A DNA stretch of 64,000 nucleotides, taken from NCBI GenBank assembly GCA_001599595.1, contig BCHH01000013.1:504609-568608 (forward strand), read 5' to 3'. The DNA is from Beverwykella pulmonaria. Taxonomy: Eukaryota; Ascomycota; Dothideomycetes; Pleosporales; Melanommataceae. Below the pieces are notes generated by a model that saw only the letters and a program-made list of their open reading frames with translations, was not told the DNA's origin and ran no database searches. Positions 24,165 to 36,152 of this stretch are shown in pieces. Positions within the stretch are counted from its first letter, which is position 1; every line of letters starts with the position of its first letter. The translations under genes were made by a program, and so were the position numbers.

Positions 24165-27100
24165 ATGTCATCTCCCTCTCCCTCCCCGAGGAGGTCTACA
24201 GAGAGCTTCGAATTCCTCTCGCCGAACCTGCAGCAACACCAGTCCCCCTTCCCGCACAATGGCGAGTGGGCGCCGCGACCCAACTCGACGGGCGGACGCT
24301 ACCGTCCCCGGCGTGGCTCGACGGCGAGCTCCATACACTCGGTGGGGGGAGTCCTGGACTCGTCCTTCAAGGCCAGCATGGGCGCGGTGAGGGAGCAGAA
24401 TCACAATGGTATGCCAAGCAGCACGCGCTGAAGCTGGCCGCTAAATTGCCATACTGATCACGCCGCAGCGATTTCAACCCTCCTACAACCGCCCATCGTC
24501 CGGACAGGCATGCTGCCCCACACAGCCGCCTCTGCCATGTCTGGACACAAGCCTCCTTCGACGAAAGACATACCCCCGGTCACCCTCACCAACATCCCGC
24601 ACGTCGAGCCCTCCGCCTTCAATCCTTACCTCTCCCAGGTCGGCAACCTCTACGACGCTTTCCAGCGCGCAAAGGCTGAGGCCGAAGCAGAAGCATCTCA
24701 AGTTCTGCGCAGAGATTCCGCTAAGAAAGAGGAGTTCGCAGACCTGTTCGAGCGCGGCCGCTCGACTGACTCCCCATCTGGGACCCCCCGACTGTCAGCA
24801 TCACCTGCAGAATCATCCCCGGGAGGCAGACCAAAGGCACGAAGACGAACCAGCGGATCGAAGCGCATGCTACCCACCATCACCCCGCTGTCCACGATAC
24901 CCAATGTGTACTTCGACGAGAACTTCCACCTCGAAAACCCGCGAACGTTTGACATAGTTAGCGAGAGGTCGGAGGTTGTGCGACCTGTGAATGCGAAAGG
25001 TGCTGGGGATTTGGATACTGGAAATGGCACACTCGAGGTCCCGCAACCCCTTGGACGGAAGGCCCTGGCAACGAATGCCATCTTACAGGAGAAGCTCTCA
25101 TGGTATATGGACACGGTCGAAGTGCACCTGATATCGTCCATTTCCACCGCCTCAACCTCCTTCTTCGCAGCCCTAGGATCCCTACGCGAACTTCAGTCCG
25201 AAGCGTCTGATTCTGTCGCCAAAATCAAAGCAGTCAGAGAAGATCTGAGTCGGTTGGACAAGCAGATGGCAATTGGGGGTCTGCAGGTTGTTGAGATGAA
25301 ACGACGACGGGAGAACCTCCGGAAGTTGAAGGATGCCACCGATCAGCTGCACACCGTTATCGAGGGGCTTTCTCACTGCGATGAGGTGGTCGACAAAGGA
25401 GAGCTGGAGGCGGCCACGGGGAGGCTGGACATTGTTGAACGACTCATATGCGGCACTCTCGACACTACCGACCCATCGGCGACATCTTGGGTCCAAACGC
25501 GGTTACCATCTACCATCATTGATCTCCGCCCCTTAAGAGCTCTCGATGGCGTCTTTGGTGGCATTGATCAACTGCGGCTCCGCATTGGGAAAGGGTTTGA
25601 AGCCAGATTTCTGGAGACTCTGCTTGCCGACTTGCGCCATCATGTCAGTGCTGTTCCCAGTAACGACACTTTGAAGCGATGGGTCACTACGTCACAGAGG
25701 GCTCGCGGGGAGCACTCGAGGATGAAGTCAATACTCCCAGCGTACTTGAACACAAGTCCTGGTTTCCGTCAGGAATTACGCGCGAACCTCCTGGGGCTGA
25801 GTGGCTCTAATTTCACAAGTCAGGCAGCAGCAGCTTTCAGAGATGCCATAGTGCGCGAAATGAAGGTCATCATCCGAAAGCATCTGCCCAGTTCCACTGA
25901 TGACGACGCAGAATCCATGACTTCTGTATCTACAAGAAGCAGCCGGGCGAACAGCCAACAGGACAAGAACTCTATCCTGGCTCGAAATCTGCGCGCAATG
26001 GACGCTGCTGATGCTGAAAAGTTCTTCGTCGACATCTTCACGAATATTGGAGAAGCCATTCGCCGATTGAGTACTCAAGTCAAGGTTCTGCTCGACGTGA
26101 CTAGCGGCGTCATTACGCCTCCTGCCTCTAGCGGCGGCTTCCGTTCTCCACCCAGGAGCCCCTTTCTCGGTAGCATCGATAATTATCTTGGTAGCAAACC
26201 TGCCTCTCCACACCCGAATGCACTTCAAGAAGAATTGATGCAAGCACTAGATATGTCCAGTCTTCTCGGTCAAGCCGTCGATGCCGCGCAAACTCAAATC
26301 ACCAAACTGCTCAAAGTACGATCTGAAGGCACCACGCATCTGCCTCTCGATCGCTTCTTGCGCTATTTTAGTCTGTGCAGACTCTTTGCAGATGAGTGCG
26401 AAGCTGTATCTGGACGTTCTGGTGCCGCCCTCAAAGGTGTCGTGAACACCCATATTAACGAATTTGTAACGAGATTCGGAGACATCGAGAAGCAGGACCT
26501 GGCAAAAGCTATGGACTCAGATCGTTGGGAACCAAAGGACTTCGACGAGAAGGATACAGAGGTCTTGTCAAGAATCCTGGGAGGGATGACGGGCAATCCC
26601 GTGGAGTGGGGACAGACTGGTGATATATTGCGTGAGATACATGAGATGACGAACCAGACGAACGGGACAAATGGGACGAATGACGCCAACGGAGCAGTCA
26701 AAGAGAAAGAGAAATCAAAGAACACCGTACCCGCCATTGTGGATGAAGAGAAGTATATCATCTCTTCGTCTTCTACTGTTGTTCTTCGTGGCATCGAACG
26801 ATTCGAAATCCTCTTCTCCGTCATCCCTAGTATGGTCTCGGAGGTGTCGTCCGCTCTCTGCGACTACTTGAAGCTGTTCAATTCAAGGCTATGTCAATTG
26901 ATCCTTGGGGCCGGGGCTATGCAGTCGGCGGGGCTGAAAAACATCAATACGAAGCATCTAGCTATTGCAAGTCAGACGCTAAGTTTCATTATCGCCATTC
27001 TTCCATACATTCGGGAGTGCGCAAGGCGTCATGCATCGGGAGGGAAGCCAGGCCTCGGAGAATTTGATAACGTCAAGCGCCTACTCCAAGATCAGCAAGT

Positions 27101-27619
27101 CAGCATCCACGATAAACTCATCGACATCATGAGCAATAGGGCCACGGTACACGTTCGGAACCTCAAGAAGATTGAGTGGGACAACGACACTGCACGCGAC
27201 GTGTCCCCAAACATGGAGACTTTGACGAAGGAAACAGTGACACTTCACAAGGTCATCTCCAAGTATCTCCACGAGATATCTGTGCGTATGATTATGGCCC
27301 CAGTATTCGAAAGCTATCGCGATCAAGTCGGAAAAGTCTTCAAGGAGGCGGATGTGAAGACAGCGGCCGGCAAAGCAAGGTAAGCGTGAACCTCCCACAT
27401 GCAACCCTATGAGCTAACATGGTCAGAATTCTCCGTGATGCGAAGCTCTTTCACGCAAAGCTTGGACAGATCGATGGCGCGGGCAATACCGGAGCTTATC
27501 TCGTACAACTCGTCGAGGCGAAGGTGATTGCCGCGGCGGAGGCTGAACCCGAAAAGAAGGCCGAACCGCAGACCGAAACCGAAGCCAAACCCAAAGAGGA
27601 GGATGGCAAGGCATCATGA
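24165..27619 (+). CDS. VPS54: VPS54, GARP tethering complex subunit
   Basis: Three exons: 24165-24408, 24469-27379 and 27427-27619; introns of 60 and 47 nt. The product is 1115 aa. A Ser/Pro-rich N-terminus is followed by NPYLSQVGNLYDAFQRAKAE and then the Vps54 N-terminal helical region (NVYFDENFHLENPRTFDIV; KLSWYMDTVEVHLISSIST). A coiled-coil stretch follows (about residues 325-400). The C-terminal Vps54 domain contains IERFEILFSVIPSMV, LNINTKHL-like sequence and ETVTLHKVISKYL. The last exon ends in a Glu/Lys/Pro-rich tail. GARP (VPS51-54) tethers endosome-derived vesicles at the trans-Golgi. A short NGTNGTND repeat lies in a loop near 722-728. The first exon encodes ~81 low-complexity residues and is the least conserved part. 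Confidence 0.92.
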
Positions 27620-29733
27620 TCAACGTCCCGGACGTCGTCAGTGGACCTCACGCGGGCCTATTAACCCAATGCTGGGTAAACGGATGAAAGAGGATGTACA
27701 TTGCATCACCCAGGATCGCTCGACCGGCGCTCAAAGCAACACCTACCCCCCTACTCAAGCCATGATAAAGTGGAATATCAGCTTGCCCATGCAGCTATGT
27801 CCAAGACTAGTTTCTGCGTGTCATTTTTTTCATTTTGTCCTTGCCATGGGAAGTTAAATAAGCACAGGAAAGATTCGCAGGAGCAAGGGCTCCGAGACCA
27901 AACCAAGACTTGGAATGGAATGGACAAAGAGCAATGGGTGACCCGCACTCGCGTAGTATTACCCAAGACTATCAGTAGATAGTGTTGACAACCATGAGCC
28001 AAAATTCAACAGTTGTAGGTATATCTGTATATGAGAGCAAGCATGGCGTTGGGAGAACATGGGCGTACATGGGCGTATAGATTGGGCGTACGGCATTGGA
28101 GCGTACGCGCTATCGCATCTTCGAATATACGTCGATATCAATTATATCCATGGATACTATTCAATCCCTTGTTAGGGGACATGATGAGATTGACCTCAGC
28201 AAAAATTTTACCGTTGTGAAGCCATTCCCCACTCACTCCATTCGGTGGCGTGGATTCTCCACTCCATTTCTGTTTCTTAAATTTCTCTACCCGGTGATTA
28301 TTTGTCAGTTTGTATAGCATGCGACCCATGCCGCTGTAAACGATCTTCGGATGGATATTGAAGGCCTATCGCTGTTTCTCTAATTGTTTGGCTCTGGCCA
28401 ACTCCCAAAATATCTACAAGACACCAATAGACTGAAATCCCATACAAACCCACACAGGAAGTTCTCGTTTCTACATCCACTAAGACAACCAACACCGACA
28501 AGAAGGAAATCTTTCAACCTAACACTCCAGCCGCAATCCGTTTTTCAGCCTCCGTCTATCTTTGAACGATCATCCCACCGTTCACACTCCCTTTTAAGCA
28601 ACTCACCATTGGCTTCCCGACCTGGCTGCACGGCGTGAGTGTTGCCAGAGCGAAGCAGCGAGAAAGCTTTGCGCGCATTAAATGCGATGGACAGAAGGTG
28701 GAGCGGATGGAGACTGCTTATCTGGCACACCATTGTGGTGCTCATCCTTCTGAGAGGCGGGAAAAAGACTCTCTGTATAGGAATTTGAAGACGAAGTTTG
28801 CGAACCAGCACATGAGAAAACCAAGAGGGACTGTTGGGAAAAAGGTAAAACGTCGTGATGTAGGGGCTAAGCGGATTTAGATGAACATATGGGAGGAGGA
28901 GGATGAATGCTTTATATTTGAGACAAAAGGAATTGATTGCGTAGGATCAGATGAGAGTGAGGTAGAGGTTAGAGGGGGGCGTGAGTGGATTTGGAGGTAC
29001 AGTTGTATGTGAAGGGTGAGGTAGCAGGCCATGGGTTGAAACGAACGGGAGATGACGATGAGGTGCTTGTGTAGGTTTCTGAGGCAAGGTAAACTTTCTT
29101 GCAAAGAGGCCGATATACAATAGTGCTAAATAAGATGGCATGAATAAGGAAGGAATATTCGGTTTCAGCATAGGCCAGTGCGTGTGTACATTAAAAGTAA
29201 GTGAGAGAGAACAAGTACATCACACGGAGCAAAAGTGTCAGAACACAAGGAATGTTGTCACGATGAGAAGTGGGAGTCAATCGTCAGATAGGTAAAGTGT
29301 GTATAAAGAGTGTGAAGGACACATGGTATGTCACGTGACATACGTGACAAATGTTGTGCTGTGTACATGAATCAATTACCTTGGGATATTAATAAATTTT
29401 AATATTCTTCCGGAATTTAATGGCACATACAGTTGTGCCTATGATTATTGCTATTGGGCCTTAGGCAGGGACGGGCGGAAAAGGGTGAGGTAAACGGTTA
29501 AGATTCATACAATTGTACCCTTCATCCAATCTCTCGTGCTGGAAATTAGAGAATAAAACCAATGCGAGAGCATATGCGACTAGAAGTGTTGTCTTAGAAC
29601 AGGATAAGTGAAGCGAAATAAGTAGTCAACATGCTTCGTTAGGGACGTGCCCACGCCTCCGCGAGAAACTTGCTCGGCCTCCTCCGCGAGACAGGCATGT
29701 CTGTCAACTTATCGCGGCATTCTCCCATGGAAT
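27620..29733. other. Intergenic region without a supported gene
   Basis: Two adjoining plus-strand frames (28384-28638 and 28635-28880) have no recognised motif and no convincing splice link, so they are not called. A perfect 18-bp palindrome lies at 29326-29343. No transposon ends were seen. Confidence 0.45.
29326..29343. promoter_or_regulatory. 18-bp perfect palindrome centred on CACGTG
   Basis: The sequence GTATGTCACGTGACATAC equals its own reverse complement over all 18 bases. Its core TCACGTGA is the classic site for bHLH factors of the Cbf1/Pho4 type. It is far from any supported start codon, so a regulatory role is only a suggestion. Confidence 0.4.
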
Positions 29734-31177
29734 TCAGCATGGATAAACCTCTTTAATTGGAACTATATCGAGCAATCGCGACTTATCCCGCAGATATTCT
29801 AGCTTGGCCGGCGGTCGGGGTACACATCGATCATGCCATACGAAGTCTCTGCCTCTATCCTCCATGAAGAAATCGGTATTCAGGTGTTTCATGATAGTAA
29901 TTGATGCTCCCATGTCGAATTGTTTCGAACACACCTTCCGGACGTTGTCTCGCCATCACCGTAGCAAGCCAAAGTTGGGGAACAGATCATCCTTGCGATT
30001 TGAGATTGCGCTTATGAATCTGAAGAGTTTTGGTTCATGGATTTTTGTGAATAGCAAAGCGTGTAGGAAACTAGTAGTTGATATTCCAATGACTTGGTTA
30101 CTTCTCGAAAGAATCCTCCCAGGGCATCATCCTGAAGTATCCCTGGCTATTCCAGGGTACACTCGCCGTCAGCAAACAGCCGAGCCTTGTCTTGGGCATT
30201 ATGAGGCTCCTCGTCGTTATTTATGTAGTCTTGCAGGAGATCCAAGTTCTTTAGGGTTTCCTTGTAGTTGGACAATGCCTTGCTGTTAATGCCATGGCAA
30301 TGAAGAGATACTATGACGGATTGCCATTCAATGATGCAGTAAAAGGCCATATGAGGGCCGAAAGCGAGGAGAAGGCTCTGCAGAAAGCGTGGACGGACAT
30401 GTTCTTCGTCCTACCTTTCCGTATGTATAATTAGACAGACGTATGAAAAATCACTCTTCTTAGCCGAGTGGTCCTCCTCGCTTGGCCCCAGTGTATCTTC
30501 GTAGGCTCCGCAGGCTTCCAAGATTACGGAAAGCGCCTATTACATGAACATATTTAGATTTTTGGTACCGTTCAGTGATAAGTTCAAAAAAGGGGGTCAC
30601 CATTATAATCATTGCCAATGAAAACATACTCGTTGATCTTGAGACTTGCAAAGAAGTTAATCACCGCACCAGGAAGCGTCCATCGCTGATCTCGCATGGC
30701 CGCAAACGCAGTTTTGAAGGCGACAGTATAACTTTGAAAGTCGAAAGAAAGCCTATGCAGTATCTGAGGTCTGAACTTCTTGACTGCTAGCACTATGGTC
30801 AGCTTGATGCCTCCGTTCCCGGAGCGAGTTGAGTTATGAAATTCAGATAGGAGGACATTGCGTGTCGCTGCACCAGATGGAAGAGAGTAAAAATGTCCAA
30901 CATCTGTGAAAATGCCGGTTTTGGGTGCAGTCGCAGCATCCATGCAGGGTGCTGCTAAGATGTATTGCGTTTTCCACGCAAAAGAGGGGAATTTGTGTAG
31001 GAAGGAGAGTAGAGCATCAGTGTCCGAGAAAGCGGGAAGTCCGAGAGGTCCTCGCATACCTGACCATCCAGTTTAACCCACGTGAGGGATTCAAGTCGCA
31101 TTTCCATGATTTTGAGGAAATGAAGGCCCATTGCAAGGCGTCTTTTCCTCCAAGAAAGTCCATGATCTAATAGAGAA
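29734..31177 (-). other. Possible protein-coding locus or relic, unassigned
   Basis: Several minus-strand frames line up head to tail: around 31177-31070, 31057-30584 (157 codons, with KTGIFTDVGHFYSLPS and KINEYVFIGNDYN), 30651-30460, 30350-30147 and 29934-29734. Possible GT..AG junctions exist between them, for example a donor after the NDYN codons. The leucine-rich spacing in the first parts recalls fungal F-box-type proteins, but I cannot name a family. No single splice model keeps one frame throughout. It may be a decayed gene. Confidence is low. Confidence 0.25.
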
Positions 31178-31943
31178 CCTCGTTAGCAGATAGAGACGAT
31201 GCTTCTCTTGCTACGAGCGGGCCCACGGGCGTCAGGGAGAATCCATTACACCCGTTTCGGCAGACATGGTCTTTCGCACGGATGGGGGTGAAGATGGCGT
31301 ATGTTCAACCAATGCACCCAGCGAGAGGCACTGTTCGGTTAATGCACCCAGCCAGGGGTAAACAACATAGAGTGCGACGAGTTTGAGGCGACCTTGTGGT
31401 GCGGCCGTGTCTGTGAATATTCGGGCGACAAGGATGAAAAGAGGCAGGGCGGGAGAAAACAAAACGACACTAAAATTGTATGCATGCTTTTAAGCTATTC
31501 TGTCCATGCCAACTAACATCGATGCGGGCGATAACCGGCGTTTTTCTTATCCACGGTTCGGAACAAGTGTGACTTGCACGAATTGATGTCGAGTAGCATT
31601 TCTTGCAATCGAATAGAAATACACAGCTACTCTCTGGGTTTGACTGCCTTGTTGTCACTCCAAACTGTCTTAAATTTACAGCAGTCAACACATCACGACA
31701 ATCATTTCCGCTTTGACCAATTTAATGAGCTCAAACTGAGATTTATGCAGTGGATCAGAGGTACTTTTTGAGCTTTCTCACGAATCAAATTGATGATTAT
31801 TCGTGATTTTATTGTCAAGATGGTCAAATTGGTGAACATCTCCTAGCCACACCCGATCCAGGCTAGCGTCAGTGCCAAGATATCACCAGATACATAGTTT
31901 GCAAACCTGCAAACTCACCAGCAATTTCGCATCAACACTCATC
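31178..31943. other. Intergenic region upstream of ribokinase
   Basis: The region includes two related copies of a short sequence near 31305-31356 (AATGCACCCAGC at 31311 and 31341). I see no gene or mobile element. Confidence 0.4.
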
Positions 31944-33031
31944 ATGCCTTCTAAACCAGCCGTTATATGCGTCGTAGGCTCCTTGAATGTCGACCTTGTC
32001 ACCCGCACTTCCAGAGTCCCCGTCGCCGGCGAGACACTGACGACGGAATCATTCAACATCGGCTTTGGTGGCAAGGGAGCCAATCAGGCCGTGGCCTGTG
32101 CTCGCCTCTCCCGAACCGAGAAGCAGGCCGCAAATGGCGAGGCTTCAGATGTCGAGGTGCGCATGGTGGGCGCTGTAGGAGAAGATGAGTTTGCCGCCAG
32201 TTTTCTGGAGAGCCTAAAGAAGGATGGGTTGAATATTGAGAGAATCCAAGTTCTCCCTGGCAAGAAGACGGGGGTTGCAGTTATCATTGTTGAGACTCAG
32301 ACGGGCGAGAATAGGATCATGTTCTGTCCTGGAGCGAACTACGACGTCCCCGTTGCAGACCTCGTGGATGTGGATTCTTCGGTGGCGCTATTCCAGTTAG
32401 AGTTACCAATGGAAGTGGTACGCTGGCTTGTTTTCCTTGGTTGTGAAGACATAACCACTAATCGCGACCTAGGTTCTGCATAACATGAAGATTGCGCATG
32501 ACAAGGGTGTGGAAACCATCATTAACCCGGCCCCTGCCATTCCGCTACCCGAGGAAGCATACCAAGGACTCGGACATCTTATTGTCAATGAAACAGAAGC
32601 GTCTATTCTTTCGGGAATCGAAAATCCGACGTCATGGGATAGAGTCGCCGGCGTCTTTGTCTCTAGAGGTGTCAAGAATGTCATCATAACTCTTGGTGGC
32701 GATGCAAGTCTCTCTCCGTTTCAAACGCCATGTTCTTTTCTGACATCTAGCGCAGGGAGTGTACTTTCAGACAGAAAAACGCCAATCGCAATCTCTTCCA
32801 GGAATCTTGATACCTGCACGGAAAGTTAAAGTTGTAGATACCACCGCGGCTGGAGACACCTTCGTGGGCGCGTACTCAGTCGCTGTGGCTCGATGGAAGA
32901 CCATGTCCCACGGTGCGGACTTCAATCTGGAAACTGCCATCAACTATGCCAATCGAGCGGCGTCAATGACAGTGCAGAAGAAGGGAGCTCAGTCATCGAT
33001 TCCATGGGTGGACGAGGTGCCGGAATCATAG
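31944..33031 (+). CDS. RBK1: Ribokinase (PfkB family)
   Basis: Three exons: 31944-32417, 32473-32707 and 32751-33031; introns of 55 and 43 nt. The product is 329 aa. The start ICVVGSLNVDLVTR and the glycine-rich GGKGANQAVACARL form the PfkB N-terminal signature and ribose site. The C-terminal signature DTTAAGDTFVGAYSVA carries the catalytic Asp and the anion hole. AVNYANRAA-type sequence follows (here AINYANRAA). The enzyme makes ribose-5-phosphate from ribose and ATP. The second intron is short (43 nt); using its acceptor at 32749-32750 gives LGGDATQGVYFQ, which fits the family, while the nearby CAG acceptor does not keep frame. An upstream in-frame ATG at 31872 is unlikely to be used. A cytosolic enzyme is expected. 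Confidence 0.92.
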
Positions 33032-33738
33032 GAGACTGTTGACTTTGGAAGAGACATTCGAACTATCGAATTGGTGATGGGCAGAGCTTAGATGGTAGGA
33101 GTATATTACTTGTTTGGCCATGCTCAGGTGGTGCTAAATGTTTACCTGTTGCACCTTTTCCGGCAGAAGGAAACACTTCAATCCCCTATATGATCCGGAC
33201 CAGCGAGAAGAAACCTCTATTCCATCAATAGCTGACCATATACTTAAGCGAATATCCTTAATTCGCAGATTGCAATATCCGAACCCATCAATTTTCGGGT
33301 AGCGCCCTCGGTTGAGCACTTCTTTGTTTTCCGAACAACCCTAGCCATTCATCAACAACCGTCGTTCAAACAAGCTTAAGCATTCTCACAGAGTCAATGC
33401 ACACACTGTGGCTGATATCAGGTCTTAATTTCGATTGGGAGCGTGCCGCCTGCAGTTTTGGAGAGATCCACTTCCAAGACGGAGCACGGCGCAGGACCAA
33501 GGCAATCCGATGATGCGAGCTTGCTTGGAAAGACACAGTCGTGTTCAGGGCATGAATTTATCGGAAATTTCTTCCAAACTCTGGAGAGCGGATGGTGGGG
33601 AGGATATACATGTTGAGTAGGCGATGGATCGCTGTGTAGATAAAGAACACTTGCGGACCCTGTCACAAGGGTTGAACTTTGTCGGCCACAACCCCATTCG
33701 AGTAATTGTACCTCTATTCGGTAAATACTATCCCAAGA
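33032..33738. other. Intergenic region, ribokinase to MFS relic
   Basis: I see no gene. A 144-codon minus-strand frame at 33418-33852 overlaps the start of the MFS relic and is its shadow. Confidence 0.45.
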
Positions 33739-35220
33739 ATGGCTCCCACCTTGGTCCCTCCAGAGGTATGGAAGTCCACCTCGGGCAAAGCGGAGTATCA
33801 GGAAGCAGAAGCGGCTGATGAAATCGATGTAAAAAAGGATACAGATCGACAAGTACTCGATGATGAGAATTCAGACGAACAGTAAAGATTGGAAGCAAAG
33901 GTGGCTCACTAAGTCGAACTAGCGCCTCATCCCCATTCTGGACCTTTTCTACTCAGTCCCCGGGCTCGACCGTGTGAACCTGTCGCGGGTAGCCGGAATG
34001 GATAAAGTTCTTCGTGTTGACGTTGGGGATGAATATTCTACTACACTTCTCGTCTTCATCAGATACTTTCTCTTCGAGATGCCTACTTCCCTACTCTTGC
34101 GTCCTGTCTGTTCAAAGAATCTTCTCAATACGATTACAATTGGCTGGGGAGCTGTCATTGCTGGCATGTGGTTGTGAACGATTGGAAGTTGATTGTGGTG
34201 TGCAAGATGTTGATCGGTGTGCTTGAGATTAGCTCTCTTCCTTGTTGCATGTTCTACTTTCGACATGTTATATAAGGTTTGAGATATAGTAGAGGATTTT
34301 GTGGTGGTATTTTGTCAACTTGTTTATATCTGCGTTCGGAAATATCCTGGGATAGGCAGCCATCAAACTGGAGGGAGCTCATCAAACCCGAGGCTAGCAC
34401 AGGAGTTTTATGCAATGTCTTCCCTCTGTCTCTGATCTACAAGGAGAGTACTGATGCAATGTAGTGTCGAGAGTACTGCAGCGATTGACATCATCATCAT
34501 CGAATAATCCCTTGTAATCGGATTCCTGGACACAATGCTCGCCTCAGGCCATCGTCAAGGCTTCAGCATGCAGGAAAATTGAAGTCATCCTCTTCCGGAT
34601 TGATTACGACCGTCAAGACTCCCAGCCTGATAAGCTCACCTGGCCAAAGTTCTTGCAGCATGTTGCGAAATGGGGGTTCTGGGTCTACGACTTCATGTTC
34701 TTGACATGCTCCGCCCCCATCCATGTATTCGCGTACTCCATCCAAGTTATCCTAGGCACAATTGTGGATTTCAAGGCTCAAGTCTTCCTCCTTTGTGCGC
34801 CACCCTATATCTTCAGCGTCATCTGTACTGTGGGATGCGCATGGTTGGCAACACAGCAGTCACCCTCACCGATTTTTTTGCCGTCACCGCATTCTTCCAA
34901 TCCGAGCGCCCACTACTTCGGTATCTTCCTCGGCATCAGTAGTTACAATGTTACTCTTCCTACCATTATCGCCTTGCAATCCAACAACGTCCGGTCGAAC
35001 TCGCGACGCTCGTCGTGAATGGAGTCCAATTCGTGTTTGCGGCGATTGGAAGTATCTATGGGAGTACCACGACTATACAGAAGCAGTATTCGTGCAACAG
35101 GACCGGTGTCTGGTGCGTGGTATTGTTCGTGCATTCCCGGAGTAGGAATCGCGTCGCGGATGAGAAGAGGGTGGACATTCAGGAGAAGAGCTTTAAGTAT
35201 ACTTCTGAAAAGAGTTAGCA
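33739..35220 (+). pseudogene. MFS permease relic, allantoate/nicotinate transporter type (Dal5/Tna1-like)
   Basis: The pieces read in order but in different frames. They are an ATG at 33739 with a hydrophilic N-terminus (MAPTLVPPEVWKSTSGKAEY) stopping at TAA near 33885; a first membrane region at about 33974-34177 (AGMDKVLRVDVGDEYSTTLL, then RYFLFEMPTSLLLRPV and GWGAVIAG); a poorly kept middle; and a second half from about 34580 (DKLTWPKFLQHVAKWGFW, LLCAPPYIFSVIC, FGIFLGISSYNVTLPTIIA, VNGVQFVFAAIGSIYGSTT). This order matches the DHA-type anion:cation symporter group of the MFS. At least three frame changes and several stops break it, so no full transporter can be made. The family is clear; the original substrate is not. 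Confidence 0.75.
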
Positions 35221-36152
35221 ATGAGCGCGAGAAAAGGGTCACTCACACGGTAAGACACTTACAAATATCGATCTACCTAGATAGGAAAACTCCAAGCATA
35301 AGGGGACCCCAATGAGTAAGCATATCCATGTCACCACCTCTAAGATTTCTTACAATGAATGTTAAGCATCCAGGTAGTTCATAGCGCCCAGTTCGCATCG
35401 TAGAGATCATTCATAGTAGAGGTTGCGACGTTCCTATAAATCTCTTCAGTGGCAGTCAATTAGTCTTCCTCGACAAACAATGACGAAGAAGCAGGAAAAT
35501 TGTGGGGCAGAGGAGTCAAATCCTAATCCCTGTTTGGGATGTTGGAATTGCGTGTCTTCATTTCGCAGCCTCGAAATCGTCCCGCTCTAGCCTTTTTTTA
35601 GCTTCCGGTGCAGAGAAGCTCAACACTAAGCCTGCTAGTTACCTGGGCTCCTTCACTTCAGAATGGTACGACGCGGTCGATGCTTTGGGTTCGCCTTTCC
35701 CGGGTGTTGGGGGCTAAAACCACTGAGAACGGTCTCTGATTGGCCAATATTTCTTCTAAGTATCTTTCACAGTCCACATGGCCCCCCTTTTAACTGCCTT
35801 TTTTTCGGCCATGGGAATGCACACGCATATGTTTGTCATGTTGCTGCCTGGTGGGTTGGGGGCGATGCAAAATCTACTAAACCTCATGTGTCTACTAATG
35901 GGTAGTTTGCACCGACGTTGTCCTCGTATCTACGAGTTTCAGCCTTGCCCTTGGGCTCGTTGTAGAAAGCGTAATCTGCGATGCAGAGCTGTTCATCTAG
36001 GGTCTCGATTTATGTGGAAATTCGAGATCGTTTTATAAAGGTTGTCTTGGTCGTTCGTTTGCAACCTGGGCTATTCACTCGTCTCCTTTTTGCGTTCTCC
36101 TTCCTGAGGCAAAGACACTTCGTTGCTCTAATCTTTATACATTAATCACGAG
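35221..36152. other. Intergenic region between MFS relic and membrane protein
   Basis: Only short frames are present (longest 86 codons at 35778-36038), with no motif. This is the upstream region of the next gene. Confidence 0.4.

Noticed and set aside
28384..28880. Two adjoining plus-strand frames as a possible small basic protein gene
   Set aside because: They are in different frames, no good splice junction links them, and no motif supports a gene.
31305..31356. Short near-duplicate AATGCACCCAGC segments as a regulatory repeat
   Set aside because: Only two copies in a gene-free stretch; a local duplication is enough to explain them.
33418..33852. 144-codon minus-strand open frame
   Set aside because: It overlaps and opposes the N-terminal part of the MFS relic, which has clear family sequence.
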